The position numbers and the translations under genes are program-made. Source: Sweltsa coloradensis (taxonomy: Eukaryota > Arthropoda > Insecta > Plecoptera > Chloroperlidae). From it: DNA of 64,000 bases. A model generated the notes under the pieces. It was given only the letters and a program-made list of their open reading frames with translations. It searched no databases and had not been told where the DNA came from. Location: positions 620,001 through 684,000 of the forward strand of contig JAMZAV010000305.1 of NCBI GenBank assembly GCA_024449915.1, given 5' to 3'. Positions 33,681 through 45,313 of this stretch are shown here, one piece after another (the stretch's first letter is position 1; each line of letters begins with the position of its first letter).

Positions 33681-35386
33681 CTAAAAAGCACAAAATTATC
33701 AATTAAAATAGGGATAAAATAAATAAATTCACACCGAGACTGTCGAGTATCCACTCACGCCAAAGAAATCATAAATGTGCAGGTTTACAGACAGCAGACT
33801 ACTACTATTCTAGGCTGCGAGAGCATTTGTGTTTACAATAAGCCAACATATCCATAAGAAGTTGCAACATCAACACACTGCTTAAATCATCTCTTAACAC
33901 TATGCAAAAATATTCCCCTCCTGTCCAAGCTACCAAACCAAACCAAGCACAATAAACTTTATATTTGTGTAAACCATTGATCTAAATTTAAATAGGATTC
34001 TAATAGTAGGTACCAACAAAATACTAATCATGTCATGAGCATGACATATCCCAATGAAGACATTAAAATTAGGGGTGGACCGATACCGATACCGATATTG
34101 AGAATCGGCCGATACCTGTGGTATCGGTAGAATCGGTATCGGAACATTTTGCCGATACCAAATCCGATACTATCTCGTCAATTTACGTACGTACGTACGT
34201 AGTGTTGAAGTCTACCGTTAGATTGAGCTACTTGCCGCGAGCGGGGTGCGCCGAGTCTCCGATAGAGTGCGTTGCTATTCTATCGACTTGCACCTTTGAC
34301 TTCGAGTTCGATCTATCAAAGTCACTGTTTCCGCGCTCGCATCATCGCATCGTATGACGGATGACGTGTTTGTGACTGTTGTTTGTTTTACTTTTGATGA
34401 ATTCGTAACGAGAAATCAAAGAGTTTAAAATGTCGGTAAAAAAGCGGAGTGAAGTTTGGAAGTACTAAATGCAAGCAACCCGCAACGTGCTCTTTGTATG
34501 TTGTGCAAGCAATATGTATCGCGAGGCGGTAACAACGCCAAGAGCTTCACCACTAGCAATATGCAAAAGCATATTGCTCGATACCATTCAAGCATTCTAA
34601 TTGAGCCCACGCCTTGCCTATCTGACGAGGTTGGCCCAGCTACGCCTAGAAAAAAATCGCGTACGGCTATACCAGACTTGGATAACGAGAATGAAAGGGA
34701 AGACGATTGTTTGCCTCTAGATTCACTTGGGATAGGCCCACTACAAACACCAAGGCGTTCTCTAAGCCCTCAGCCTTCAACTTCTGCTTCTGCTTCTTCT
34801 GGATTTACAGGTAGGGCCTAGGTCCTAGCCCTATGCATTACGTAAAATAGCCTACACAGAGATTTATTTAATTATATTGTGAAGTTGTGGACCTAGGCTA
34901 GGCCTAGGGTAGGCCTAGGCCTAGATTAAAACTTAAGTTTGCCTAGGACTAAGGCCCTGGGACTAGGCCTAGACCCTACATCTAGGACTAAAATCAAATA
35001 ATTTAATTAAATAATGCATCATGCTATTGATCTTCATTAGGGCTAGGCTAGGCCTAGGCCTAGTTCCTTATTCCTTTGTTTTACTTTTGTAAGTTGTGTG
35101 GGTGGTGTAGTCCCTACGCATTAGGCAAAGTGTATACCTAGTTCTAAATAAAACAGGAAAGTGATAACATTTTAATTTGTGTTAATTTTTTTATTCTTTA
35201 TTGTTTGTTTGTTGTAGTTTTTACTTTTTAGAAAGTAGGCCTAGTCAAATGGGGCCTACTGCATAAATGCCATAAAGTGGTATCGGTATCGGTAAACAAA
35301 TAAACGGTATCGGTATCGGCAAATTATGGTATCGGTCCACCCCTAATTAAAATTAATTATAAATAATATATAGGTAGGTAACTCAC
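33681..35386 (-). other. KIBRA intron with hAT insertion
   Basis: Mostly occupied by the hAT element 34070-35345. The stretch 33681-34061 has no feature I recognise. Confidence 0.75.
34070..35345 (+). mobile_element. hAT element (1.28 kb) with BED-finger transposase remnant
   Basis: Ends TAGGGGTGGACCGATACC and GGTATCGGTCCACCCCTA, duplication ATTAAAAT (34062-34069 and 35346-35353). Subterminal CCGATA repeats at both ends. The frame at 34456-34821 encodes a BED-type zinc finger (ALCMLCKQY ... NMQKHIARYH, C-x2-C and H-x4-H), the DNA-binding N-terminus of hAT transposases. A short ATG frame just upstream (34430) is separated from it by a stop or frameshift, and no catalytic domain follows. Confidence 0.93.
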
Positions 35387-35579
35387 CAGGCATTCCTCTT
35401 TATGATGGTCGTTAATTGACCACACATTGACTTGCAATGTTTTTGTATACAGTTTATTGAGTGGCACACACAGAGGGAAGTTTTCTCCAAATGTTGGTTT
35501 ACGCAAATCAGCAACGTATTTAGTACAACACGCTAGTACTTGTGGAGGAGGGCTAGGCAAAAGGGCAGCTTTGATAAAT
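35387..35579 (-). CDS. kibra: KIBRA exon, C2 domain core
   Basis: 64 codons: FIKAALLPSPPP (human IRVAVLPC), FGENFPLCVPLNKLYTKTLQ and NVWSINDHHKEECL (human LHQKTLRVDVCTTDRSHLEECL). Central strands of the C2 domain. Acceptor TGTTCCAG, donor GTGAGT. Confidence 0.93.
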
Positions 35580-35727
35580 CTGGAACACACAACAAAAATT
35601 TGCATGATGCACAGGAAGGCACAGGGAGAAAAAAATAAGCGTACCAATTATGTACCAATTAGTCCGGGAAGTTTACAATAAGCCACAAAACTAAATTCTG
35701 TAATTTTGCTTAAAATGATGCTTTGAT

Positions 35728-37181
35728 AATTGACGACTCGAAATGGGCGGAGCTTAAAACGATCGATAGGTCACGTGACTAGTATTGGGTATAAATCCTT
35801 ATTTCGCAAGTTGGCGCCTGCTGAACGGTGCATCACTTATCACGCTCTAACTTTTATTCTATTCATTATTTAGACAACACTTAAATGAATAATATTTAGC
35901 AAACATATCATACCTTGTAATAGCGATTATTTCGATTTTTTTACCAAGTCGTTAGCTTGTTATAACAATGTACGCATCACACAAGTGAAAATTATCAATG
36001 ACTTAAGTTTACTCATTAATTAATTTGACAAAAAACTACTGATCGGATTTCAACAAGGATTCTTTGTAAAAATGCATCAGACTGTTTAGACAAGAAATAA
36101 ACAAACTTTCTAGATAGAAAGTGCACTGAACGAAAATTTACAGCATAGAGTAATATGCAGCGTGCACTTTTTCACGGCTCATCCGCACGTCAAGAGTGCG
36201 TATTTTAGATAAAAACTAGGGTTGCCGTTCGATGTGAAAATCGTGATCGATAATCGGAGGCATCGAATCGATTTATCATATCGAAATATATCGATATCAT
36301 AGACCCAAATCGATTATCATATCAAATTCCAAATTGAGCCTAGGAAGCAGAAACACGGAAGAAACATCGCGAATTCAATAATAATTGGGCAGACTGACGT
36401 AGAGAAGTTCACGCCATAACACGTCGAGCCGTACTGAATACATCGCAATCGGCCGGGCGATGTTTTCGTATCGCCTTGTATCGCGCTGCGAGCGCATGCG
36501 CACTGGCGGCGGTGGGCGTGGCATTATACTTGAGCAGCGATTGGCTACTCCGTACAACCAATCGGCGCGTTGATACGACAGCGCGGCATTTTTAAGCATG
36601 TAAACCGCGAAAACATCGATGTCACTATTTAAATCGATAATCATATATATCTATCAAAATACTTGAATCGATTATCATCATATTACTGATATCGATAATC
36701 GATCGATATTTCGATTATCGACGGCAACCCTAATAAAAACACATACCCTGCAATTACTCTATGCTGCAAAGTTTCGTTCAGTGCACTTTCTATCTAGAAA
36801 GTCAGTTTATTTCTTGTCTAAAAAGTCTGGTGCATATTTTTAAAGAGGTCTTGTCGAAATCCGATCAGTAGTTTTTTGTCAAATAAATTATTGAGAAAAC
36901 TTTAGTTATTGATAATTTTCACATGAATGATGCGTACATTGTTATAACAAGCTAACGACTGTGTCAAAAAAATCGAAATAATCGCTATTACAAAGAATGA
37001 TATATTTGCTAAATATTATTCATTTAACTATTGTCCAAATAATTAATAGAATAAAAGTTAGAGCGTGACAAGTGTTGCGCCGTGAAGCAGGCGTCAACTT
37101 GCGAAATGAGGATTTATACCCACTAATTCCGCCATGTTGCCTCGTGACGTCAGGAGGCGGGTACAATTCAAGTCGTCAATT
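35728..37181. mobile_element. Foldback element (arms about 430 bp) carrying a hAT in its loop
   Basis: The arms 35728-36160 and about 36755-37181 are reverse complements over nearly their full length (e.g. AGTGCACTTTCTATCTAGAAAG opposite its complement). The tips are AATTGACGACT and AGTCGTCAATT, with TGATA on both outer sides as a possible 5-bp duplication. The hAT element 36217-36732 sits in the loop. Confidence 0.88.
36217..36732. mobile_element. hAT-type MITE (516 bp) inside a foldback loop
   Basis: Ends TAGGGTTGCCGT and ACGGCAACCCTA, duplication ATAAAAAC (36209-36216 and 36733-36740). Subterminal ATCGATAATCG repeats on both sides. Similar ATCGATAATCG debris occurs at 29519-29575. Confidence 0.92.
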
Positions 37182-38157
37182 GATAGTATAATATTATGTG
37201 CATTTTTCATTTCATAATTTTCTCAAGTCAATGCAAATTAAATTTATTTACTTTCTTTTCATAAACTTGCAGAAAAAACAATAATTTGTTAACCACTAGA
37301 AAAACTCAAAATATTCTAATTATGCACAAGAATTGAAGACGGCGTACTTAGACGTGTACACACAAGATGTAGAAACTAGGGATGTCAAAAAGCGTGTATT
37401 TCACTCAACGTTTACACCCTACTCAAAAAAGCGTGTACACGTTTCCGTCTACAGGCGCTATATCTGTGTTTACTTTTAGTTTTTGATAGACATATATTTT
37501 ACGAACATTACTTGTTTTCTGCATAATAATTGACCCCCACAAGCACCAAGTAATAAAGAGCCCTTCCGGAGTCCCTATTGATTCGAATTTTATTGAGTAG
37601 GCCTACGGAAGACAACACTACAAGTCGAGAAGACGTATAATTTGCGAGTTGCCGGATGGATGGGAAGGGGGGTGGGGAGAGTAGTCAGGCGGCTGACGTA
37701 GCGCTTGCTGCTCTGTGCACTGCCCGCGTGCCGCTTGCTGGCCAGTGGCCGGACGCACACTGCACAGAGCGATTGAAATGACGTGATCAACTACAGAGTA
37801 GGCGCAAGAATATTTATTGAAGATTAACAAAACAAGTAATTGAAGATAAAGTAATTAGTAAGATTTATTTTGACAAATGAGCGACCGTGCGTGCGATCAT
37901 TACAACACAGTAGTTTGGCAACATTTTGTAGGCCTACATCTTGAGTACCTGCAAGAAAGAAGGAACGGCCGCTCGCGCTTGAATTGACTCGCGAGAAAAC
38001 ATCGTTCGGCGGGTCGCACACAGGATAAAAATAGTCATTACATAAAAACGTTTACCGATTACGAAAAAACGGTACACGTGTACACATACCATCCACCACA
38101 TACCACACCAGAAACGCGTATTATGGAAGCTTATAATTAGATGTTAGGGCTTACAAT

Positions 38158-39109
38158 CAGGGCCGTATTAAGGCATAGGCTAAGCAGGGTGTGTGATTTT
38201 TTTGATTTTTATTAAAAAAATAAAAAATCATGATTTTTTTTATTTTTTTCAATTTAAATCAGATTTTAATTGATTTAAATCAACAAAATCAGAGTTTCAA
38301 AAGTTGTCAAGTTCATGAGCGGGTCAAATTACTTTAACAAGCGTTTCAGAAAATATAATTCAAAAATTATTTTACGGAAAAATTTGCCTAATTCAGTTAA
38401 AACTCTTGTGTTTGTTGCTCAAAATGAAGAAAAAGTGCATTTGATTTAAATCAATGATTTTTATTAAATAAATCAAAAACACCCTGAGGCTGGAGCCTGG
38501 GGCGCCGGCATTTCGGGGGCGCCAAAGCGCCCCCCACTCGGCTCCGTGGGCAAGGCGTCCAACTCCTAACAAACAACAACTAAAACTTTAAAATTATCAA
38601 CGAAAGCATGCTAAATCTAGTAAAATGCCACCATTTGCAATGTCAAAAATCAAAATTTTCAGAGACTATGCACCCCAGACCCGCACTAGCTGGGAGGCAT
38701 CCCCATTTTGAACCCCATTGTACCAGGATCCATATTTTTTCCAAAACCATTGTTTCATGGGCAGTTCTAAAAGTATTTTTTTGCCCCCCCACCCAAATGC
38801 ACTTCCTTTGCTACTAACAAATTTTTAAGTTTAAATTACGATGACGTCATTGACACCTTTGCCAAGGAAAAGGCAAAAAAAAACGCTTGCCAATGCCTGA
38901 TTTGCGCAACTACAACGGACGAGACTATAGGGCCAGGGAAATTATATACTATGGTGATCAAGTTGCATTGCTAGTTACTAGTTACCTACTTTTTCTTTTT
39001 TTAAGCTAAAATGCATGCATATTATGTTTTTCGGTATTTTGAAATAGGGGGGGGGGGGGGGGTATTTTTGTTTTAGCCTTTGGGCGCCAAATGTCGTAAT
39101 CCGGCCCTG
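38158..39109. mobile_element. hAT-type element (952 bp)
   Basis: Ends CAGGGCCGTATTAAGGC and TAATCCGGCCCTG, duplication CTTACAAT (38150-38157 and 39110-39117). A GC hairpin GGGGGCGC/GCGCCCCC lies at 38515-38534 and a poly-G near 39049. Its ends match those of 56364-57626, so it belongs to the same family, but no transposase remains. Confidence 0.93.
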
Positions 39110-39550
39110 CTTACAATCTAGTTTGACCTCTGATGTACCGGTAAAGGAGTCGAGAACTTAAGGTTGATTTCTCATAAATTAAGAGTGTGCATAAAAATAA
39201 TAAAAACAAAATAAAGAAATAATGAACACAATTTAAGAGGAAAAAAATATTATCCTGTCTTGCTTCACCAATGGGTATTTTTTTAATTTTATTATTATTA
39301 TCCAATACCCATTGTATGTGGTAAAGAATTGATATTGAATTGAAACATATTTTATCATCTAGGTTAAGTGAAAAATGTTTTTTGACACAACAATGTGTTC
39401 TTTGAGTTGGAACAATAAATGTGAAAGATTTATAAAGCATAGCTGAAACCGAGTGTTAGCAAGTGTCGTGCATAAGCTGACTCGATGACAACTTTTGCTA
39501 GGAAGGACTGTACGTTGTAACGCTAGATCTTAAGTAACGTCAATACTTAC

Positions 39551-39637
39551 ACTTGACAATTGTTTGGGATAAACAATGCCGCGAGGTTCCGTGCACGCTC
39601 GATGCCAACATGTAAGAGTCCATCGCACAACGAATAC
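39551..39637 (-). CDS. kibra: KIBRA exon, first C2 strands
   Basis: Only 87 bp: YSLCDGLLHVGIERARNLAALF, matching the C2 opening in WWC proteins (human FAILIIQLSNLSALL). Acceptor TTTTGTAG, donor GTAAGT, phases agree on both sides. Confidence 0.88.
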
Positions 39638-41267
39638 CTACAAAATTAAATTTAAAACAACAAAATTAGAATACTACAACCACAACTGCACGTACTAATA
39701 GTTTTAAGTTAAGAAATATCTAGAGCAGAGTTAGAAACTATTTTTATTTCATTGTAGGCCTAGCCTTAGTTTAGTTTATAACTATGTATTATTTGGGCAT
39801 ACAATTCAATGGGGCCTACCCATTTACAGTAAGCCTATAGTATCGGACTACTTGGTGAAAAATACATTAAGATGAATTTAAGAGAATTAGGAGGCATTTA
39901 TATTATAAAGGTCAAATAAAAAGGGATCTACTATTTAAAAGAAGAATTTTTGTCTTGTTTTGCAAGAACTTGAGTAAAAGCCAGCATGACTCAACATTCT
40001 TTCACAATTACAAATTACAATTTTAATAATACTAGTAGTAAGCCTACATGCCAGGGACTCTAACCCGAACCCGAACCGTAAAGAACGTTATTTTTCCTGA
40101 ACCTAAACCCGAACCTGAACCCATATTCCTGAATCATCAAAACCCGAACCCGAACACCTAGATTTCCAAAACCATAACCTGAAGCTGAACCGTAATAATT
40201 CTAGCTGTTAGTGGTTTAGGTTCGAAGAAGAAATAAGCTCACAATTCCATGAAAACCATGAAAGTTCATAATTTCTTCAAATCCCACAAACAAACCAATA
40301 CTATTGAAAATAGAATATTCTCGAATTTTGGGATGTGGTCAGATATGCACGTGCTATGTTTTGTCCTGCCAGTGAGCCCGGTTAGCTGGTTAGCTACCTT
40401 TGTGTGACTTGCGGGGGGGGGGGGAGATGGCTACCACCCTTCAATCTTTCCTTCAAGCCTGTGAGTTTCAAAGAAATTTGGAAATAGGTTACAAAGCTAG
40501 AGGGGTAAATAAATACTAAATATGAAGCCAGTCCAAAAACAGCAGACAGTAGTAGTTCATCGTTCGTTGGTGATTGTGAGTTGGGACAGTGACAGTTAAA
40601 GTGAAAAGGCTTAAAACTTAGACCTACATCTGTTTTCTGCTTGGGACATAAAATGGATACAAATAAAATATATAACAAAATTCAAACAGATTAGTTTCTC
40701 GAAAACCACTTCTCAAAATCAACTGAGAATGGAAGTGAACCTGAACCTGAACCGTAATTGAACCCGAACCTTTATGAATACAAAACCTGAACCCGAACCC
40801 AAACCGAATTCTCAATTCAATAAAACCTGAACCCGAACCAAAATTAATTTTGGTTCGACTCCCTGCTACATGCATAGCCCTAAATGTTAAAAATAAAAAT
40901 ATTTTATTTTTTACATGAGAAAGACCTTTGCAGTTGTCGAGTGAACAAGGCCATGTTAACCCAAAACAGTTTCAACGGCTTTAAATGTATCTTTAAAGAC
41001 ATTAATCTACAAGACCTAGCCGCAGCCACAGACCAGGTAAGTTGTTGGGTTGCCTATCCACACCACTCCCCTATAAGCAATAAGCATTTATTACATAATG
41101 ATTTATTTATTAAATAATTCAAGCTAAAAGGAAATCAACTACTAAACAAACAATATGCCCAAATAAACAATAATTATGTGACTCTGGTTTTTGTGCATCT
41201 GAGGTGCATTGATTGGATTAATTATAATTACGACCACAGATAAACAAAATTGTTGAGTTCCACTAAC
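39638..41267 (-). other. KIBRA intron with hAT insertion
   Basis: Contains the hAT element 40052-40865. The stretches 39638-40043 and 40874-41267 show nothing recognisable. Confidence 0.75.
40052..40865. mobile_element. hAT-type MITE (814 bp)
   Basis: Ends CAGGGACTCTAACCCGAAC and GGTTCGACTCCCTG, duplication CTACATGC (40044-40051 and 40866-40873). Both ends carry long degenerate arrays of CCCGAA hexamers. No transposase. Confidence 0.93.
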
Positions 41268-42215
41268 CTGAGTTTAATCTGCACCTGTGCTGTTTCTAGG
41301 TTCATATCGTCCAGGGCTGGATTGTCGCCACCCTGGCCCGATCTCTTCTTGTTGGAAGCCTCGAATACTCCGGAGTCTCCGGCAACGGACTCGTCGCTAA
41401 CCGCAGCCGACACTGACCGCGTGTTGGTTCCGGACGAAGACGGCGTCACCTGGAGTAGCTCCTCCGAACCATCCAGGATTGCGGGCGGGGTCTCGGATAT
41501 GGGCGAGAGGGGAGGGTCGCCATTCAGGTCGTAATTACACCGCGGCCTCCCCAGCCCGGAACCTTGCGACATGTTACAACTACGAGTCATTTCTAATAAG
41601 TCTGCCAGGGGTATGTTCGACGGGATAGTCCGCTGGTTGGCGCCACTTCGCACTGAAACACTTGCACTCGGGTATTCGTGTTGGTGAAGTTGAGCGGCAA
41701 AATTCTGTTGGTTCAACCGTAATTCCGCAAGCCTGTCCTCTAGTTGCAACCGATCAAAACCTTGCTGTAGATTGGGGGCTACGCCCTGTTGTCGTCGCTG
41801 CTGTTCGATCTGTTCGTACGCGGGAGGCGGACCCGTGGTCACGTCATACATCGGAGACACCGGCGGAGAAACCGACGAGAGCGAAGACCTTGGCGACAAC
41901 GAAGGCTGCGACTGGCTGTCGCCGTTACGCAGCAGTCGTTCGACCCTCCTGTGCAGGTCCACCATGTCCACAGGTCGGTCCGCAGTGATGCCAACAGGGA
42001 GGTACTGAGGAGCGCCGTAGATGTCCGTGAAGCTGAGTCCGGAGCTGAGTGAACCCTTGCTGCTGGTCGTCGAGAGCGAGCCCAGGCTGGAGCTGCTGCT
42101 CACAGACAGAGTGCTTGCCGACAGAGTCTTCAGCTGGGACTCAAGCTGCGTCATGGACCGCAACGCATCTCGAAGATTCTGCAGCAGTAAGGTCTTCTCC
42201 TCGTGGAGGCGGAGC
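41268..42215 (-). CDS. kibra: KIBRA large exon: coiled-coil end and Ser-rich linker up to C2
   Basis: The 948-bp exon opens with the end of the coiled coil (LRLHEEKTLLLQNLRDALR, LESQLKTLSASTLS), then a Ser-rich segment (GSLSTTSSKGSLSSG) followed by LSPRSSLSSVSPPVSP, almost as in human WWC1. A class I WW ligand, PPAY, occurs within GPPPAYEQ. Near the end is the highly conserved AAVSDESVAGDSGVFEAS, which includes a DSG degron-like core. Acceptor TTTTTGCAG, donor GTTAGT. This is the clearest orthology signal in the gene. Confidence 0.96.
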
Positions 42216-42614
42216 CTGCAAAAACAACGGATAACTAGATTAAGTTCTGAAATAAATATTTTATGGACCTTGAAATTGTTACTACACCCTAACATGATTT
42301 TTTGAGGGAATGATCTAGACTAGTTTAAATTAATTTTTAATCCCTAGCAATTGAACCAGTGAACTGATCATTGAAGCAAATAATTGTACGATGTTATCAT
42401 AGTTATTAGGCCTATTGACTTGCTATAATACACGTAGATTAATAATTAATATGAAATTAATTAGGTAGGGTCATTCGATTTTTTTAAACAATCCTATTAA
42501 CCCCAGCATTAGTTATTTACAATTTAAAAATACAATTGTATTTATTGAAATACATACTTGGGAAGTTCAAGACATAAATAAATGTAATTCAAATAGTTAA
42601 TGTTTGCACTGTAC
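42216..42614 (-). other. KIBRA intron
   Basis: 399 bp, AT-rich, no element seen. Confidence 0.8.
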
Positions 42615-42779
42615 CTATCTGTGATTGTCCGGTTGGACATCTCCAGAGCGCTGTTGAGGTCCTTTTCCAGCCTCTTCATCTCGAGCTGAATGTCCTGCAT
42701 CTCTTGTTGGCTTCTGGTGCGCGGAGTGATGCTGCGCAGTTCTCTTAGCAACTGTTCTTTCTCTTGGAACAGAAGAAGC
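42615..42779 (-). CDS. kibra: KIBRA exon, coiled coil
   Basis: LLLFQEKEQLLRELRSITPR, then LEMKRLEKDLNSAL, matching human LILINEKEELLKEMRFISPR and KRLEKDLQAA. Acceptor CTTTCAG, donor GTACAG, phases 1 and 2. Confidence 0.94.
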   Translation of the reverse strand, partial: ASSVPRERTVAKRTAQHHSAHQKPTRDAGHSARDEEAGKGPQQRSGDVQPDNHR

Positions 42780-43870
42780 CTGAAAGAAACAAATATTATC
42801 ATGAGATATTGTTTTGTGATTTATATTACATCCCAATATGTAAAGAATTTATAAGTACAACATAAATTCTTTCAACTTGAATTATGCCTGAGTTATCATA
42901 TCAGACGTGATTTAAACTTACTTTGGTCAAACATAATTGTCTAAGGAGAACAAGACACATGTGCATGATATGAATGAATGACTTATGTTAGGTATAAGCA
43001 GCTTTGGTTAACCATTTTCTCTTGGCAAGATATAAATAATATGGATGATATTGATGGAACACATCACATCTATTCATCATTGTTTTACTAGAAGATGTAT
43101 CAGTTCGAGAGGGAATGGGACACATTTGAAATTTGATGTAAACAGTGGGCCACACACACTTCCACTTTCGTAATAGCTGTACAAAGTTTTGGACACCTGT
43201 GATGTCAGGCAACCACGCTAACAGGAACAGGTCTAAAACACATTTTGACAGAATCCCACAAAAAACTGATAGTAAAATACATATTTTATGGAGTGGTGTG
43301 AGTTTGTGATTTAAACAAACCATTGTATGTTCTACAAGAGCAGGCTTATGTATTAATCACAGGCCTACTAGTGACTCACTAGACATGAATGCAACACTGA
43401 TAACAGCTGATAGGATAGGCTACATTTAGGTAGATCAACTCAATCATTATCTTATAACATTCCAGAATCAGTACTTATCAGTTTAGTTGTAAAGTAGACA
43501 TATCTGTGTATGCCTCAACCTTGGAAGGTCATATTTAAGGTCTATGACAAGAATATTGAACCGCTATAAAAATCACTACAATCACACAGATAGTACCAAT
43601 ACCTAGATTGAACCACTCATGAAACAGTTTGACAAGAATAACTAGTCCTACACAAAATGAATGTATTAGCTATGCTGGGAAAAATAGTAGAATTGAAAAC
43701 TCTGAGAGGGGGAGAGAAGCTACATTGATTGTTTGGGTAACACAGACATACCCAAATAGAAGACAAGAACTTTCCTTGCTGATGCACATTGTGTGTTCGA
43801 TATAAATTTGATGTCTAGGTACAGGTATCAGTATGCACTTTAGTGAATGATTATGTTTTTCCAATCTTAC
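42780..43870 (-). other. KIBRA intron
   Basis: 1.1 kb, AT-rich and CpG-poor; no exon or element recognised. The open frame at 42988-43323 does not look coding. Confidence 0.75.
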
Positions 43871-44278
43871 CTATCCTTGTCGGATTCTGCCTGCCCCGGT
43901 GTAACCTTCTCTTCGAGGTCAGCAAGCTGTTGTTGAATCTGTTGTATTCTCTTGCGTGCCTCGTCGTATTGTAGCCTCATCCGAGCCATCTCGGCCAGTC
44001 TCGTCCCGATCGGAACAAGCTCTCCCGAGAGGTCCGTCTGAGATGCAGTGCTCAGTTTCTCCTGAGGCAGGCTGAGTGTGGAAACGTCCGGCGAGCTCTC
44101 ACACAACTGTAGCCTCGTAAGATCGTCCTTCAGTTTGGCTAAAGATTGCATTAGTTCGGCCTTTTCTTTCTCGCCAGACGATAATGACTTCTGAATGTTG
44201 CGCAGTTCAGTCATGATCGCCTGGGCTTCGGTTATGTTGTAGCATCCACTTTGATGCGTACTAAGCTTCTGTTCAACC
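43871..44278 (-). CDS. kibra: KIBRA exon, coiled coil
   Basis: 136 codons: YNITEAQAIMTELRNIQKSL (human YKLDEAQAVLRETKAIKKAI), GEKEKAELMQSLAKLKDDL, STASQTDLSG (human VSSQTDISG), MRLQYDEARKRIQQIQQQL and ESDKDR. Acceptor TTTCTAG, donor GTAAGA. Confidence 0.96.
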
Positions 44279-45087
44279 CTAGAAACATAATTAAATACAT
44301 TATAACTATTGTTACACATTCAAAGTAGGTAGGTAAAACTTGATTAGTAACGATTACCTCCGTCAATTATCAATTTTATTTACCAATTTTTATTCAATCC
44401 CTATGAATGATCATATGAATAAGAATAATTAAATTAATGAACAAATGGGAATTTATAAGTCAAACATTGATATTGTCAAACAATTCCAATCTAGTTGCAT
44501 TCATAGTTTTACACAAATTAACTACGGTAACTGAAGGTTAAGCTAGAGAAGGCAAATTGCCTCTCAAGTCTAAATATAACGTCATCATTCAATTAGAATT
44601 CAATTTATTTTATTTATTATTCTATTATAAATAAATCACCTTTACAGTTTGTTTACATATTAAAGAGTAAGGGCTTTGTGCAATTAACATTCTTAGGCTA
44701 GATAACATAAAATAACTGCATACTGTAATGTTTGAAGAAGTGAACAAAAGAGTGTGCAATTTCAGGTAGGCCAGGTAAAATATGTTGAGCCAGGAAGTTT
44801 AGTTAGCATGTTTTAAACATTGATAATGATGTGAATTATTGTGAAGTGATTTAATTTTGATAGGAAATGCTAGGAAGTTGAAGTTAGTTTTTACTGCATG
44901 TTTTGATATTTTGATGATTTTGATGTTATAGTTATGTCATATTAGTTTTCCTAATTTAAGGTTTGTACCCGTACTTAAGGCAGGACACTGTGTGTTATGG
45001 GGCCTCGCTCTAATCTTGCTTCCAGCAATGTGTATGTTGTGAAAAAGTACTTTTCATAAAAAAAAAATATATATTACAATAATAATA

Positions 45088-45149
<62 letters not shown>

Positions 45150-45153
45150 GTAC
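44279..45153 (-). other. KIBRA intron beginning with an (AAT)n array
   Basis: The first approximately 75 bp after the donor (45080-45147 on +) are (AAT)n. The rest is AT-rich and strongly CpG-poor. Confidence 0.85.
45080..45147. repeat. (AAT)n microsatellite abutting a KIBRA splice donor
   Basis: A TAA repeat ends one base from the donor GTACGT (45148-45153 in reverse). The poly-Leu reading on the - strand is an artefact of the repeat. Confidence 0.97.
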
Positions 45154-45313
45154 GAAGCAAGTGTGTCGACACCCCGCTGTGTGCAACTCATCTCAGCACG
45201 AATCTGCTCCAGCTCACGTTTCAAGCGTGAAACTCGATTCCGCGCCAACGCCACATCGGACTTGAGAAGGTCTGGATCGTACTTGGTGCTGACGCTACTT
45301 GAGCTCGAACACA
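45154..45313 (-). CDS. kibra: KIBRA exon, Ser-rich then coiled coil
   Basis: CSSSSSVSTKYDPDLLKSDV, then LARNRVSRLKRELEQIRAEM (human [30 protein letters not shown] is the parallel region). Acceptor GCCGACAG, donor GTACGT. The donor is followed by AAT repeats and deviates slightly from consensus. Confidence 0.93.

Larger units (their letters stand above)
35580..39550 (-). other. KIBRA intron (4 kb) with foldback and hAT elements
   Basis: Contains the foldback element 35728-37181 with a hAT in its loop and a second hAT at 38158-39109. The segment 37378-38100 has phrases such as AAGCGTGTACACG in both orientations but no definable ends. Confidence 0.75.

Noticed and set aside
37378..38100. Possible hAT starting TAGGGATGTC
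   Set aside because: No matching right end and no duplication could be found.
41250..42305. Several + strand frames opposite the large KIBRA exon
   Set aside because: They are antisense shadows of a strongly conserved exon.
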